Assembly (NCBI GenBank): GCA_035534295.1
Contig: DATLSE010000006.1
Location: 48,116 to 112,115 of the forward strand
Direction: 5' to 3'
DNA: 64,000 nt
From: DATKQJ01 sp035534295
GTDB lineage: Bacteria; Chloroflexota; Dormibacteria; Dormibacterales; Dormibacteraceae
How positions within the stretch are numbered: the first letter of the stretch is position 1; every line of letters begins with the position of its first letter. This document shows, one piece after another, positions 8,768 through 16,342 of the stretch. A program made the translations under genes and the position numbers. The notes beneath the pieces are model-generated. The model had not been told where the DNA came from. It did not search any database and worked only from the letters and a program-made list of their open reading frames with translations.

Positions 8768-8782
8768 AGCTGGGGCCTCGCC

Positions 8783-9952
8783 TCAGCAGCCGAGCTCGCG
8801 CGCGATCAAGATCCGCTGGACCTCGCTGGTGCCCTCCCCGATCTCGCTGAACTTGGCGTCGCGCCAGAACCTGGACACCACCGAATCCTCCATCAGCCCA
8901 TAGCCACCATGGATCTGGACCGCCTCGTCGGCGGCCCGCTTGGCTGTCTCGGACGCGTAGAGCTTGGCCACCGAGGCGAATCGCGTGAGTTGGCCCTGGG
9001 GCGTGCCGGGATCCATGAATGCGATCGCGGCGCGATGCGTCGCCAGGCGCGCCAGGTCGACCTCGACCGACATGTCGGCGAGTTTGAATCCGATGGCCTG
9101 GAACTGGGAGATGGGCCGTCCGAACGCCTGCCGCTCCCGGGCGTGGGCGAGCGCTGCGTCCAAACAGGCCTGGGCCTGTCCGGTGGCCAGGGCCGCGATG
9201 GCGATGCGCCCGGCGGTGAGGGCGCGGAGAAACTGGGCGTAGCCCCCGCCGCGCGTTCCGAGCAGGTTCGCCTCCGGCACCCGGCATCCCTCCAGCGCCA
9301 GCGGATGGGTGTCGGAGCAGCGCCAGCCGGTCTTCTGGTAGGCGGGCAACACCTTGAGGCCAGGAGCGCCGGCGGGCACCAGCAGGGCCGAGATCTCGGG
9401 CTCGCGTCCGTCCCCAGAGTCGGTGCGGCAGGTCACCGTGACCCCAGCGGTGATGTCCGTCCCCGAGTTGGTGATGAACTGCTTGTTGCCCTCTATGGTC
9501 CACTCCTCGGCCTCAAGCGAAGCCCGGGTCGCAGTCGCTCCGGCGTCGGAGCCGGCCCCGGGCTCGGTCAGGCCGAAGGCCCACAGCCGGCGCCCGCTCA
9601 AGAGGTCGGGCAGCCAGCGCTGACGCTGCTCGGGGGTGCCGAATTCGTAAATCGGGGTCGCGCCCAGCGACACCGCCGCCTCAAGCGTGATGGCCACCCC
9701 GGCGTCGGCCCAGGCCACCTCCTCCAAGGCCAGGCAGTAGGAGAGGAAATCGCCTCCGACCCCACCTGCGGACTCGGGGAAGGGAAGCCCGAAAAGACCC
9801 AGATCGGCCATCTGGCCCACGATCGCATAGGGGAAGCGGGACTCACGATCGAGTTCGGCGGCGGCAGGCCGGATCACCTCGCGGGCAAATTCCCGGGTCA
9901 GGGATCTGACCGCCCGCTGCTCAGCTGTGAGCTCGAAGTCCAATCCCAGCAT
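8783..9952 (-). CDS. Acyl-CoA dehydrogenase (second copy)
   Basis: A 389-residue acyl-CoA dehydrogenase. Visible are the N-terminal helical domain (VRSLTREFAREVIRPAAAELD), the FAD/substrate motifs FGLTEPGAGSDAGATATR and IEGNKQFITNSG, and the C-terminal VQIHGGYGLMEDSVVSRFWRDAKFSEIGEGTSEVQRILIAREL, where the Glu of GEGTSE is the likely catalytic base. The block YQKTGWRCSDTHPLALEGCRVPEANLLG resembles short-chain and branched-chain dehydrogenases, which would suit branched-chain amino acid oxidation feeding propionyl-CoA, but specificity is inference. It differs clearly from the copy at 5883-7016. Start is ATG with a weak GAGGG about 10 nt upstream. It lies downstream of the sucC-sucD genes on the same strand. 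Confidence 0.93.
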   Translation of the reverse strand: MLGLDFELTAEQRAVRSLTREFAREVIRPAAAELDRESRFPYAIVGQMADLGLFGLPFPESAGGVGGDFLSYCLALEEVAWADAGVAITLEAAVSLGATPIYEFGTPEQRQRWLPDLLSGRRLWAFGLTEPGAGSDAGATATRASLEAEEWTIEGNKQFITNSGTDITAGVTVTCRTDSGDGREPEISALLVPAGAPGLKVLPAYQKTGWRCSDTHPLALEGCRVPEANLLGTRGGGYAQFLRALTAGRIAIAALATGQAQACLDAALAHARERQAFGRPISQFQAIGFKLADMSVEVDLARLATHRAAIAFMDPGTPQGQLTRFASVAKLYASETAKRAADEAVQIHGGYGLMEDSVVSRFWRDAKFSEIGEGTSEVQRILIARELGC

Positions 9953-9989
9953 CGTACGCCGCCCTCATCCCAGTACAGCGCGGCGAGAT

Positions 9990-10115
9990 TCAGCCGGCCC
10001 GCGGTCCGGCCGCTCTCCACCCTGCCAGCAGGAGCAGCAGGCTGCCCACCACGGGCGAGATGATCAGATAGGCGGCGAGCTCGCCGAGCACGTATGGAGT
10101 CTGGCCCGACTCCAT
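9990..10115 (-). CDS. Putative 41-residue single-pass membrane protein
   Basis: This short ORF runs from ATG (complement of 10113-10115) to TGA (complement of 9990-9992). It encodes a peptide beginning MESGQTPYVLGELAAYLIIS, then PVVGSLLLLLAGW and a short basic tail RAAGPRAG. One hydrophobic helix of about 20 residues spans residues 11-33. It fills most of the gap between sucD and the acyl-CoA dehydrogenase on the same strand, and no longer ORF in this gap makes sense. There is no obvious SD. The support is amphipathic composition and position only, so function is unknown and the call is tentative. Confidence 0.4.
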   Translation of the reverse strand: MESGQTPYVLGELAAYLIISPVVGSLLLLLAGWRAAGPRAG

Positions 10116-10162
10116 CTGCGGGCTGTCCGCCCGCGATCAAGGATCTGTAACCGCGCCCCGGA

Positions 10163-11029
10163 TCAGCTCGCGGTCAGGAGCTCGACGATCTGGTCGGTGG
10201 TCTCGGCGACCTCGATGCCCGCGGCTCTAAACGCCGCCTCCTTGCTCTGCGCGGTGCCCCGGTTGCCACTCACGATGGCCCCCGCGTGCCCCATGCGCTT
10301 GCCCTCGGGCGCCGTCCGCCCGGAGATGAAGGCCACCGCGCGCAGCCGCGAACCCCGCCCCATGTACTCGGCCGCCCGCTCCTCGTCGGAGCCGCCGATC
10401 TCCCCGATCACGGCCACGTGGGTGGTGTTGGAATCGGCCTCGAAGAGCTCGAGCACGTCCACGAAGGACATCCCGTTGATGGGGTCGCCGCCGATGCCTA
10501 CCACCGTGGATTGACCCTTGCCCGCCGCGGTCAGCGCCGCCATGGTCTCGTAGGTCAGGGTGCCCGACCGGGCCACGATTCCGATCGACCCGGGAGCCGA
10601 GAAGCGCTGCGGGATGATCCCGATCTTGCCCACCCCGGGGGTCAGGAGTCCGGGGCAGTTGGGTCCCAGGAGGTGGGCGCGCGGGAAGTCGGACAGAAAG
10701 CTCTTGACCCGGATCATGTCCTGGATCGGAATGCCCTCGGTCATGCAGACGATCAGTTCAAGGCCGGCGGCCGCAGCCTCCATGATCGCGTCCGCCGCAT
10801 ACGGCGGGGGCACAAAGATACCGGCGGCATTGGCCCCGGTGGCCGCAACCGCGTCCTGGACGGTGTCGTAGATGGGAACCCCGTCGTGGTCCCCGCCGCC
10901 CTTGCCCGGGGTCACGCCGGCGACCACCTGGGTGCCCATGAGACGCATCTGGCCGGTGTGGAAGGAGCCTTCGCGTCCGGTCATGCCCTGGACCAGGACG
11001 CGGGTGTCGGGGGTCAAAAGGATCGCCAT
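10163..11029 (-). CDS. sucD: Succinate-CoA ligase (ADP/GDP-forming), alpha subunit
   Basis: A 288-residue alpha subunit with an N-terminal CoA-binding Rossmann domain (VLVQGMTGREGSFHTGQMRLMGTQVVAGVTPGKGG) and the ligase domain with LLGPNCPGLLTPG, SGTLTYETMAALT, GIGGDPINGMSFVDVLELFE, and the active-site phosphohistidine segment KRMGHAGAIVSG. It works with SucC to interconvert succinyl-CoA and succinate with substrate-level phosphorylation, taking the product of methylmalonyl-CoA mutase into the TCA cycle. It starts 3 bp after the sucC stop, so the two are co-transcribed in the order sucC-sucD. Confidence 0.96.
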   Translation of the reverse strand: MAILLTPDTRVLVQGMTGREGSFHTGQMRLMGTQVVAGVTPGKGGGDHDGVPIYDTVQDAVAATGANAAGIFVPPPYAADAIMEAAAAGLELIVCMTEGIPIQDMIRVKSFLSDFPRAHLLGPNCPGLLTPGVGKIGIIPQRFSAPGSIGIVARSGTLTYETMAALTAAGKGQSTVVGIGGDPINGMSFVDVLELFEADSNTTHVAVIGEIGGSDEERAAEYMGRGSRLRAVAFISGRTAPEGKRMGHAGAIVSGNRGTAQSKEAAFRAAGIEVAETTDQIVELLTAS

Positions 11030-11032
11030 CTT

Positions 11033-12160
11033 CTACCTCGTCAGGGCCACGATCTTCTGCGCGGCTTCCCAACCGCTGGCCCCGGGTTCGATTCCGTTCT
11101 GCTTCAGGATCTCCCGCCCCTCCTCCTCATTCGTGCCGCTCAAGCGCACCACCAGGGGAAGGTCGAATCCGAGCTGGTCGCGGGCCTGGATCAGGCCCCG
11201 GGCGACCTCATCGCCGCGGGTGATGCCGCCAAATATGTTGATCAGCACCCCGCGCACGCGGGGATTCATCAGGATCACCGCCAGCGCGTTCTCGACCACC
11301 TCGGCCCGCGCCCCGCCGCCGATGTCGCAGAAGTTGGCGGCGCTGCCCCCGGCCCGCTGGATCAGGTCCAGGGTGCCCATGCAGAGGCCGGCGCCGTTGC
11401 CGATGATCCCGATCTCGCCGTCGAGGGAGACGTAGGTGAGGTTGCGTCGATGCGCCTCGGCCTCGAGCGCGTCCTCCTCGCTCACGCCGCCGTAGCGGCT
11501 CTCCAGCTCACGCTGCCGGAAGGAGGCGTTCTCGTCCGTCTCCAGCTTGGCGTCGCCGGCGATGAGCTCGCCCCCGGGGGTGATGACCAGAGGATTGATC
11601 TCGGCCGTGACCGCGTCGTAGAGGGAGATCGCACGGTGAAGCTTTTTCACCAGGGGGACCAGGGCCCGCACGTGCTCGCCCAGGCCGGCGGCGAAGACGA
11701 GCTGATTCAGCTCGAAGTCGAGCGGGCCCCGCCAGGGATCGGGATGCAGGCGCGCGATCGACTCCGGGGACTCCTCTGCCACCTGCTCGATCTCCATCCC
11801 CCCCTGGGAGGAGAGCATCAGGATGTTGTTGCGCCGGTCGCGGTCGACCGTGAAGCCCAGATACACCTCGCGCGAAATGTCGAGCGCGGTCTCGCAATAG
11901 ACCAGGGGCACCCGGTGACCCTTGATGTCCATGCCGATGATCTGCTCGGCCGCTGCTCGCGCCTCCTGCGGGTTGGCGGCGAGCTTGATTCCCCCCGCCT
12001 TACCCCGGCCCCCGACCGGCACCTGCGCCTTGACTGCGACCGGCCCGAGCTCAGCGCAGGCCTGCGCTGCCTCCTCCGGCGTCCGCGCCACCCTGCCCTT
12101 GGGAATGCCAATGCCGAGAGAGGCCAGAACCTCTTTGGCCTGATACTCGAGCAACTTCAT
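11033..12160 (-). CDS. sucC: Succinate-CoA ligase (ADP/GDP-forming), beta subunit
   Basis: A 375-residue beta subunit with an N-terminal ATP-grasp fold (KLLEYQAKEVLASLGIGIPKGRVARTPEEA, VKAQVPVGGRGKAGGIKLA), a central metal/nucleotide region (AEINPLVITPGGELIAGDAKLETDENA) and the C-terminal domain (YVSLDGEIGIIGNGAGLCMGTLDLIQRAGGSAANFCDIGGGA, NIFGGITRGDEVARGL). Start ATG has a clear SD (AGGAG, 9 nt upstream). It lies 83 bp downstream of the acyl-CoA carboxylase gene on the same strand, at the downstream end of the propionyl-CoA-to-succinate series. Confidence 0.96.
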   Translation of the reverse strand: MKLLEYQAKEVLASLGIGIPKGRVARTPEEAAQACAELGPVAVKAQVPVGGRGKAGGIKLAANPQEARAAAEQIIGMDIKGHRVPLVYCETALDISREVYLGFTVDRDRRNNILMLSSQGGMEIEQVAEESPESIARLHPDPWRGPLDFELNQLVFAAGLGEHVRALVPLVKKLHRAISLYDAVTAEINPLVITPGGELIAGDAKLETDENASFRQRELESRYGGVSEEDALEAEAHRRNLTYVSLDGEIGIIGNGAGLCMGTLDLIQRAGGSAANFCDIGGGARAEVVENALAVILMNPRVRGVLINIFGGITRGDEVARGLIQARDQLGFDLPLVVRLSGTNEEEGREILKQNGIEPGASGWEAAQKIVALTR

Positions 12161-12243
12161 TCAGCATCATCTCCTGGCCGCCCGAGCGGCGTTGACCGGC
12201 GCTCGAACAGGGTAGCAATTGCGGAGCGTCGACCGGAGTCGGG

Positions 12244-13791
12244 CTAAAGGGGAATGTTGCCGTGCCAGCGCTCGGTTCGCCGGCGCTCCTTGCGCTGAGC
12301 CATGCGCAGCGCCCGGATGAGAATCGGCCGGGTCTGGGCAGGCTCGATGATGTCGTCCAGGTAGCCACGCTCGGCCGCCGCGAAGGGACTGGAGTAGAGG
12401 TCCCGATACTCTTCGACCAGGCGTTCACGCTCCTGCCCCGGATGCGGCGCCTGCTCCAGCCGGCGCCGGTGGATCACGTTGACCGCGCTCTCCGGACCCA
12501 TCACCGCCACCTCGGCCGTGGGCCAGGCAAAGTTGAAGTCGGCCCGGATGTGCTTGGAGCACATGACGCAGTAGGCGCCCCCGTAGGCCTTGCGCACGAT
12601 CACGGTCAGCTTGGGCACGGTGGCCTCGGCGAAGGCGTATAGCAACTTGGCTCCGTGGCGGATGATGCCCCCGTGCTCCTGCTCGGTTCCGGGCAGAAAT
12701 CCGGGCACGTCCTCGAACACGATCAGGGGCAGATTGAAGGCGTCGCAGAAGCGCACGAAGCGCGCGGCCTTGACCGAGGCGTCGATGTCCAGTGCTCCGG
12801 CCAGCACCCGAGGCTGGTTGGCCACCACGCCCACGCTCTGACCGTCCAGCCGGCCGAATCCGCACACCACGTTCATCGCGTGCAGCGGCTGCACCTCCTG
12901 CAGCTCGCCGTCGTCTACTACCTCGGCGATGAGCTCCCGCATCTCGTAGGGCTCGCGTGGATTTTGGGGGATGAGGTCCAAAAGGCGCGCCGAGACCCGT
13001 TCAGGACTGTCGTGAGGCACCACCACAGGGGGCGCCTGATCGCGGTTCAGAGGCAAAAACGAGAGCAGCCGCCGGACCTGCTCGAAGCACTCGTCCTCGC
13101 TCTCGGCCACGAAGTGCGCTACCCCCGAGCGCGTGCTGTGCACGCTGGCGCCCCCCAATTCCTCGAATCCGACCTCCTCTCCGGTGGTCACCCGGATCAC
13201 CTCGGGCCCGGTGATGAACATGTAGCCCACGCCCTGGACCATGAAGGTGAAGTCGGTCAGCGCGGGCGAGTAGACCGCGCCCCCGGTGCAGGGACCGAGG
13301 ATGAGACTGAGCTGGGGGATGACCCCGGACGCCTCCACGTTGCGCCAGAAGATCTCGGCGTAGCCGGCCAGGGCGACGACACCCTCCTGGATGCGCGCCC
13401 CCCCGGAATCGTTGATCCCGATCACGGGCACCCGGTCGCGCAGGGCCAGGTCCATCACCTTGCAGACCTTCTCGGCGAAGACCTCACCCAGAGAGCCCCC
13501 GTAGACGGCGGCGTCGTGGCTGAAGACCATGACCGGACGGCCACCGATGCGGGCGTGCCCGCTGACCACGCCGTCGCCGCTGGGACCGCTCTGGCCCGCC
13601 TCTAAGGCCGGGCGGGCGAACAGATCCAGCTCCTCGAACGAATCGGCGTCGACCAGGCGCTGGATGCGTTCGCGGGCGGTCAGGCGCCCGCGAGAGTGCT
13701 GCCGCGACACACCCGCGGGGTCGCCGTGCGAGGCCTGATAGCGGCGCTGCCGGAGCTCGTTCAGGGCGTCGATACGACGCTTTAGAGCCAC
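12244..13791 (-). CDS. pccB: Acyl-CoA (propionyl-CoA type) carboxylase, carboxyltransferase beta subunit
   Basis: A 515-residue biotin-dependent carboxyltransferase. It has RLTARERIQRLVD near the N-terminus, VFSHDAAVYGGSLGE, the first oxyanion-hole segment GINDSGGARIQEGV, GPCTGGAVYSPALTDF, and in the C-terminal half FEDVPGFLPGTEQEHGGIIRHGAKLLYAFAEATVPKLTVIVRKAYGGAYCVM, where the two glycine turns bind the carboxylated biotin and acyl-CoA. Operon placement (7 bp after the mutase large subunit gene) favours propionyl-CoA as substrate, giving (S)-methylmalonyl-CoA. The biotin-carboxylase/BCCP alpha subunit is not in this window. Start is GTG. Confidence 0.93.
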   Translation of the reverse strand: MALKRRIDALNELRQRRYQASHGDPAGVSRQHSRGRLTARERIQRLVDADSFEELDLFARPALEAGQSGPSGDGVVSGHARIGGRPVMVFSHDAAVYGGSLGEVFAEKVCKVMDLALRDRVPVIGINDSGGARIQEGVVALAGYAEIFWRNVEASGVIPQLSLILGPCTGGAVYSPALTDFTFMVQGVGYMFITGPEVIRVTTGEEVGFEELGGASVHSTRSGVAHFVAESEDECFEQVRRLLSFLPLNRDQAPPVVVPHDSPERVSARLLDLIPQNPREPYEMRELIAEVVDDGELQEVQPLHAMNVVCGFGRLDGQSVGVVANQPRVLAGALDIDASVKAARFVRFCDAFNLPLIVFEDVPGFLPGTEQEHGGIIRHGAKLLYAFAEATVPKLTVIVRKAYGGAYCVMCSKHIRADFNFAWPTAEVAVMGPESAVNVIHRRRLEQAPHPGQERERLVEEYRDLYSSPFAAAERGYLDDIIEPAQTRPILIRALRMAQRKERRRTERWHGNIPL

Positions 13792-13798
13792 TTTCGGC

Positions 13799-15382
13799 TC
13801 AGCCCAGATCGGCCGGCCGGTGTTCGCCGAAGACGGCGCGCAGGCGCCGGCAACACTCCCCCACGGTCGCGTAGGCGGCCAGCGCCGACTTGAGCTCGGG
13901 CATCAGGTTGTGCGTCCCGGCCGCCGCCGCCTGGAGCCGGTCGAGGGCCCGTTCGACCGCCCCCTGATCGCGCTCCTGGCGCAGGCGGCGGAGAGCTGCC
14001 ACCTGTTCTTCCTGGGCGCGGGGCTCGACCCGGGTGATCTCGAGTTCGTCGCCGGACTCGCTCTGGTAGCGGTTCTGGCCCACCACCACCCGCTCGCCCG
14101 ATTCCACCCGGCGCTGGTGGCGGTAGGCCGATTCGGAAATGCGACGCTGCATGTACCCACGCTCGATCGCGCTCACCGCCCCACCCAACTGCTCGATCTC
14201 AGCCATGATCACCTCCGCCTCCGCCTGGAGCCGATCGGTCAATGCCTCGACGTAGTAGGAACCCCCCAGGGGGTCGGCGACGGCGGTCACGCCGGTCTCG
14301 TTGGCGATCACCTGCTGGGTGCGCAGAGCGAGTTCGGCTGCGCTCTGCGAGGGCAGGCCGAGGGCCTCGTCGTAGGCGTTGGTGTGCAGGGATTGGGTTC
14401 CCCCCAGGACCGCAGACATGGCCTCGAGCGAGGTCCGTACGACGTTGACCAGGGGCTGCTGCGCGGTCAGGGTGACGCCGCCGGTCTGGGTGTGGAAGCG
14501 CAGCGCCAGCGAACGCGGGTCCTGGGCCGCGAAGCGATCGCGCATGATCTGTGCCCACATCCGGCGCGCGCAGCGAAACTTCGCCGCCTCCTCAAAGAAG
14601 TCGGTGTGGCAGGCAAAGAAGAAGGAGAGCCGGGGCGCGAACTCGTCGATCTCAAGACCGGCGCCGAGGGCGGCCTCGACGTAGGCGATGCCGTCGGCCA
14701 GGGTGAACGCCACCTCCTCGGCCGCGGTCGCGCCCGCCTCGCGCATGTGATAGCCGGAGATGGAGATCGTGTTCCAGGCTGGGAGCTCGGCCCGACAGTG
14801 GGCGAACAGGTCGGTGGTGAGTCGCATCGAGGCTCGGGGCGGGAAGATGTAGGTGCCGCGAGCGACGTACTCCTTCAGGATGTCGTTCTGGACCGTGCCC
14901 CTTATATCCTCGCGAGCGCAGCCGCTGCGCTCGGCCACCAGCTGGTAGAGCAGTAGCAGCAGCGGGGCTGTGGCGTTGATCGTCATCGAGGTCGAGATCC
15001 GCTCCAGGGGCAAACCCTGGAGCAGGGTCTCCATGTCGCGCAAAGAGTCGATCGCCACCCCGACCTTTCCGACCTCGCCCTGGGCCATGGGGTCGTCGGA
15101 GTCGTAACCGATCTGGGTCGGGAGATCGAAGGCGACCGAGAGCCCGGTCTGACCCTGGGCGAGCAGGTATTTGTAGCGCTGGTTCGACTCCGCCGCGGTG
15201 CCAAAGCCAGCGTACTGGCGCATGGTCCAGAGGCGATCCCGGTACATCCCGGGGTGGATGCCGCGGGTGAAGGGATACTGCCCCGGGTCAGGGGGCGGCG
15301 AGACCACATCGCCGGGCCCGTAGTGGGGCTTGAGCTCGAGCCCGGAATCATTGTGCCGAGGCGGAGGGGCGGGCGTGGTCAC
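13799..15382 (-). CDS. Methylmalonyl-CoA mutase large subunit
   Basis: A 527-residue (beta/alpha)8-barrel subunit lacking its own B12 domain, as in split bacterial and archaeal mutases. Key blocks are YPFTRGIHPGMYRDRLWTMRQYAGFG, SVAFDLPTQIGYDSDD, SMTINATAPLLLLLYQLVAE, WNTISISGYHMREAGATAAEEVAF, LSFFFACHTDFFEEAAKFRCARRMWA, FHTQTGGVTLTAQQP and GGTQSLHTNAYDEALGLPS. Together with the small subunit (2837-3277) it should convert methylmalonyl-CoA to succinyl-CoA. Start is GTG, overlapping the epimerase stop by 4 bp (GTGA), so translationally coupled. A related acyl-CoA mutase cannot be ruled out from motifs alone, but epimerase, carboxylase and MeaB nearby favour methylmalonyl-CoA. Confidence 0.93.
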   Translation of the reverse strand: MTTPAPPPRHNDSGLELKPHYGPGDVVSPPPDPGQYPFTRGIHPGMYRDRLWTMRQYAGFGTAAESNQRYKYLLAQGQTGLSVAFDLPTQIGYDSDDPMAQGEVGKVGVAIDSLRDMETLLQGLPLERISTSMTINATAPLLLLLYQLVAERSGCAREDIRGTVQNDILKEYVARGTYIFPPRASMRLTTDLFAHCRAELPAWNTISISGYHMREAGATAAEEVAFTLADGIAYVEAALGAGLEIDEFAPRLSFFFACHTDFFEEAAKFRCARRMWAQIMRDRFAAQDPRSLALRFHTQTGGVTLTAQQPLVNVVRTSLEAMSAVLGGTQSLHTNAYDEALGLPSQSAAELALRTQQVIANETGVTAVADPLGGSYYVEALTDRLQAEAEVIMAEIEQLGGAVSAIERGYMQRRISESAYRHQRRVESGERVVVGQNRYQSESGDELEITRVEPRAQEEQVAALRRLRQERDQGAVERALDRLQAAAAGTHNLMPELKSALAAYATVGECCRRLRAVFGEHRPADLG

Positions 15383-15819
15383 GGACGCTCCTCGACCAGT
15401 TCGGTCAGCACACCTCCCATCCCCCGGGGATGGAGAAAGGCGACGCGCTCGCCGCCCAGGCCCAGCCTGATCCCGGGCGGCACCACCTCCTGTCCCAACT
15501 CGGCCGCCTGCCCCAGGGCCTGATCGAGGTCGTCAACCACCCACGCCACGTGGTGGACCCCATCCCCCCGGCGGTCGAGGAAGCGCTTAAGCGGTCCCTC
15601 GCCCAGAGGCTGGATCAGCTCCACCCGCTCGCCCCCGATCCTGACCAGGGCGGCCTCCATCCCCTCCTCCTCCATCCGCCGCCGCACCTCGAGCTCGGAC
15701 CCTAACAACCGCGCGTAGCTATCGAGGGAGTGCTCGAGATCGCTCACGATCAGCCCCAGATGATGAATCCGATCCAGCTTGAGCCGGGCGCGGGCCCATC
15801 CCTCCCCCGCCTCACCCAT
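15379..15819 (-). CDS. mce: Methylmalonyl-CoA epimerase
   Basis: A 146-residue VOC-fold protein with LDRIHHLGLIVSDLEHSLDSYARLLG at the N-terminus, GERVELIQPLGEGPLKRFL, GVHHVAWVVDDLDQALG and LGGERVAFLHPRGMGGVLTELVE. The paired betaalphabetabetabeta repeats and the His/Glu metal ligands (H in IHHLG, E in VELIQP, H in VHHVAW, E in LTELVE) match the family. It interconverts (S)- and (R)-methylmalonyl-CoA, bridging carboxylase and mutase. Its 5' end overlaps the SCP2 gene by 8 bp and its stop overlaps the mutase start. Confidence 0.93.
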   Translation of the reverse strand: MGEAGEGWARARLKLDRIHHLGLIVSDLEHSLDSYARLLGSELEVRRRMEEEGMEAALVRIGGERVELIQPLGEGPLKRFLDRRGDGVHHVAWVVDDLDQALGQAAELGQEVVPPGIRLGLGGERVAFLHPRGMGGVLTELVEERP

Positions 15820-16234
15820 CGTCGGGCCACAGGGTTTCGACCCGAGACGTGCACAGAGTCAACTCCCGGGCCGCGCGCGTGTAGCGGACGATCGTGGGCA
15901 GGTCACCCTTTAAGCGCAGCTTGCCCTGCAACATGCCTCGCGTGGCGTCGAGCTCGCCCAGCGCCACCTGCTTCCAGCGCGAGTAAGGGGCCGTGATGAC
16001 GAAGTCGCAGGCGGCGGCCGCCGCCGCCTCCGCCACGTTCACCGCCCGCGCCTCGCCCTCATAAAGGTCCAGGACCACGCCGCGGGAGGCGGGAAAGCTC
16101 TTGTCCGGCTCGGCCTCGACCACCAGTCCCACGCTCCAACGCCAGCCGCGAGCGGCGTCACGGTAGACCTGGCTCGAATTGATCTGATCCTTGAACGCGT
16201 TCGCCCAGGATTCCGAAAACGCCTCCACCGCCAT
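15812..16234 (-). CDS. SCP2 sterol/lipid-transfer family protein
   Basis: About 140 residues with an SCP2-like fold: MAVEAFSESWANAFKDQIN, then VVLDLYEGEARAVNVAEA, CDFVITAPYSRWKQVALGELDATRGMLQGKLRLKGDL and a closing helix. The G-x-L-x-x-K-G-D block is the SCP2 signature. These proteins bind acyl-CoAs or other lipids in the cytoplasm. The open frame extends upstream, but ATG at 16234 has the best SD in the neighbourhood (GCGGAGGTGG, 5 nt spacer), and longer starts would run into the divergent acyl-CoA ligase gene. It is the first gene of the operon leading to mce, mutase and carboxylase, so binding of an acyl-CoA intermediate is plausible but unproven. Confidence 0.82.
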   Translation of the reverse strand: MAVEAFSESWANAFKDQINSSQVYRDAARGWRWSVGLVVEAEPDKSFPASRGVVLDLYEGEARAVNVAEAAAAAACDFVITAPYSRWKQVALGELDATRGMLQGKLRLKGDLPTIVRYTRAARELTLCTSRVETLWPDDG

Positions 16235-16342
16235 CGCAACCACCTCCGCTCGAGCCACCGGAACCGAGCCCAGCATGGGCCATTGGGGGCCGAGATCGCC
16301 ACCGACGTCCAAGTGTCCCGCGCGCGGACTACAGTACCGCGC

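Noticed and set aside
9898..10140. 80-codon minus-strand frame over the same gap as the 41-aa ORF
   Set aside because: Its end overlaps the acyl-CoA dehydrogenase start region out of frame and it has a charged, low-complexity composition; the 41-aa frame gives a sensible membrane helix instead.
10286..12247. 653-codon open frame on the plus strand over sucD-sucC
   Set aside because: Shadow of two highly conserved succinyl-CoA ligase genes; no domain.
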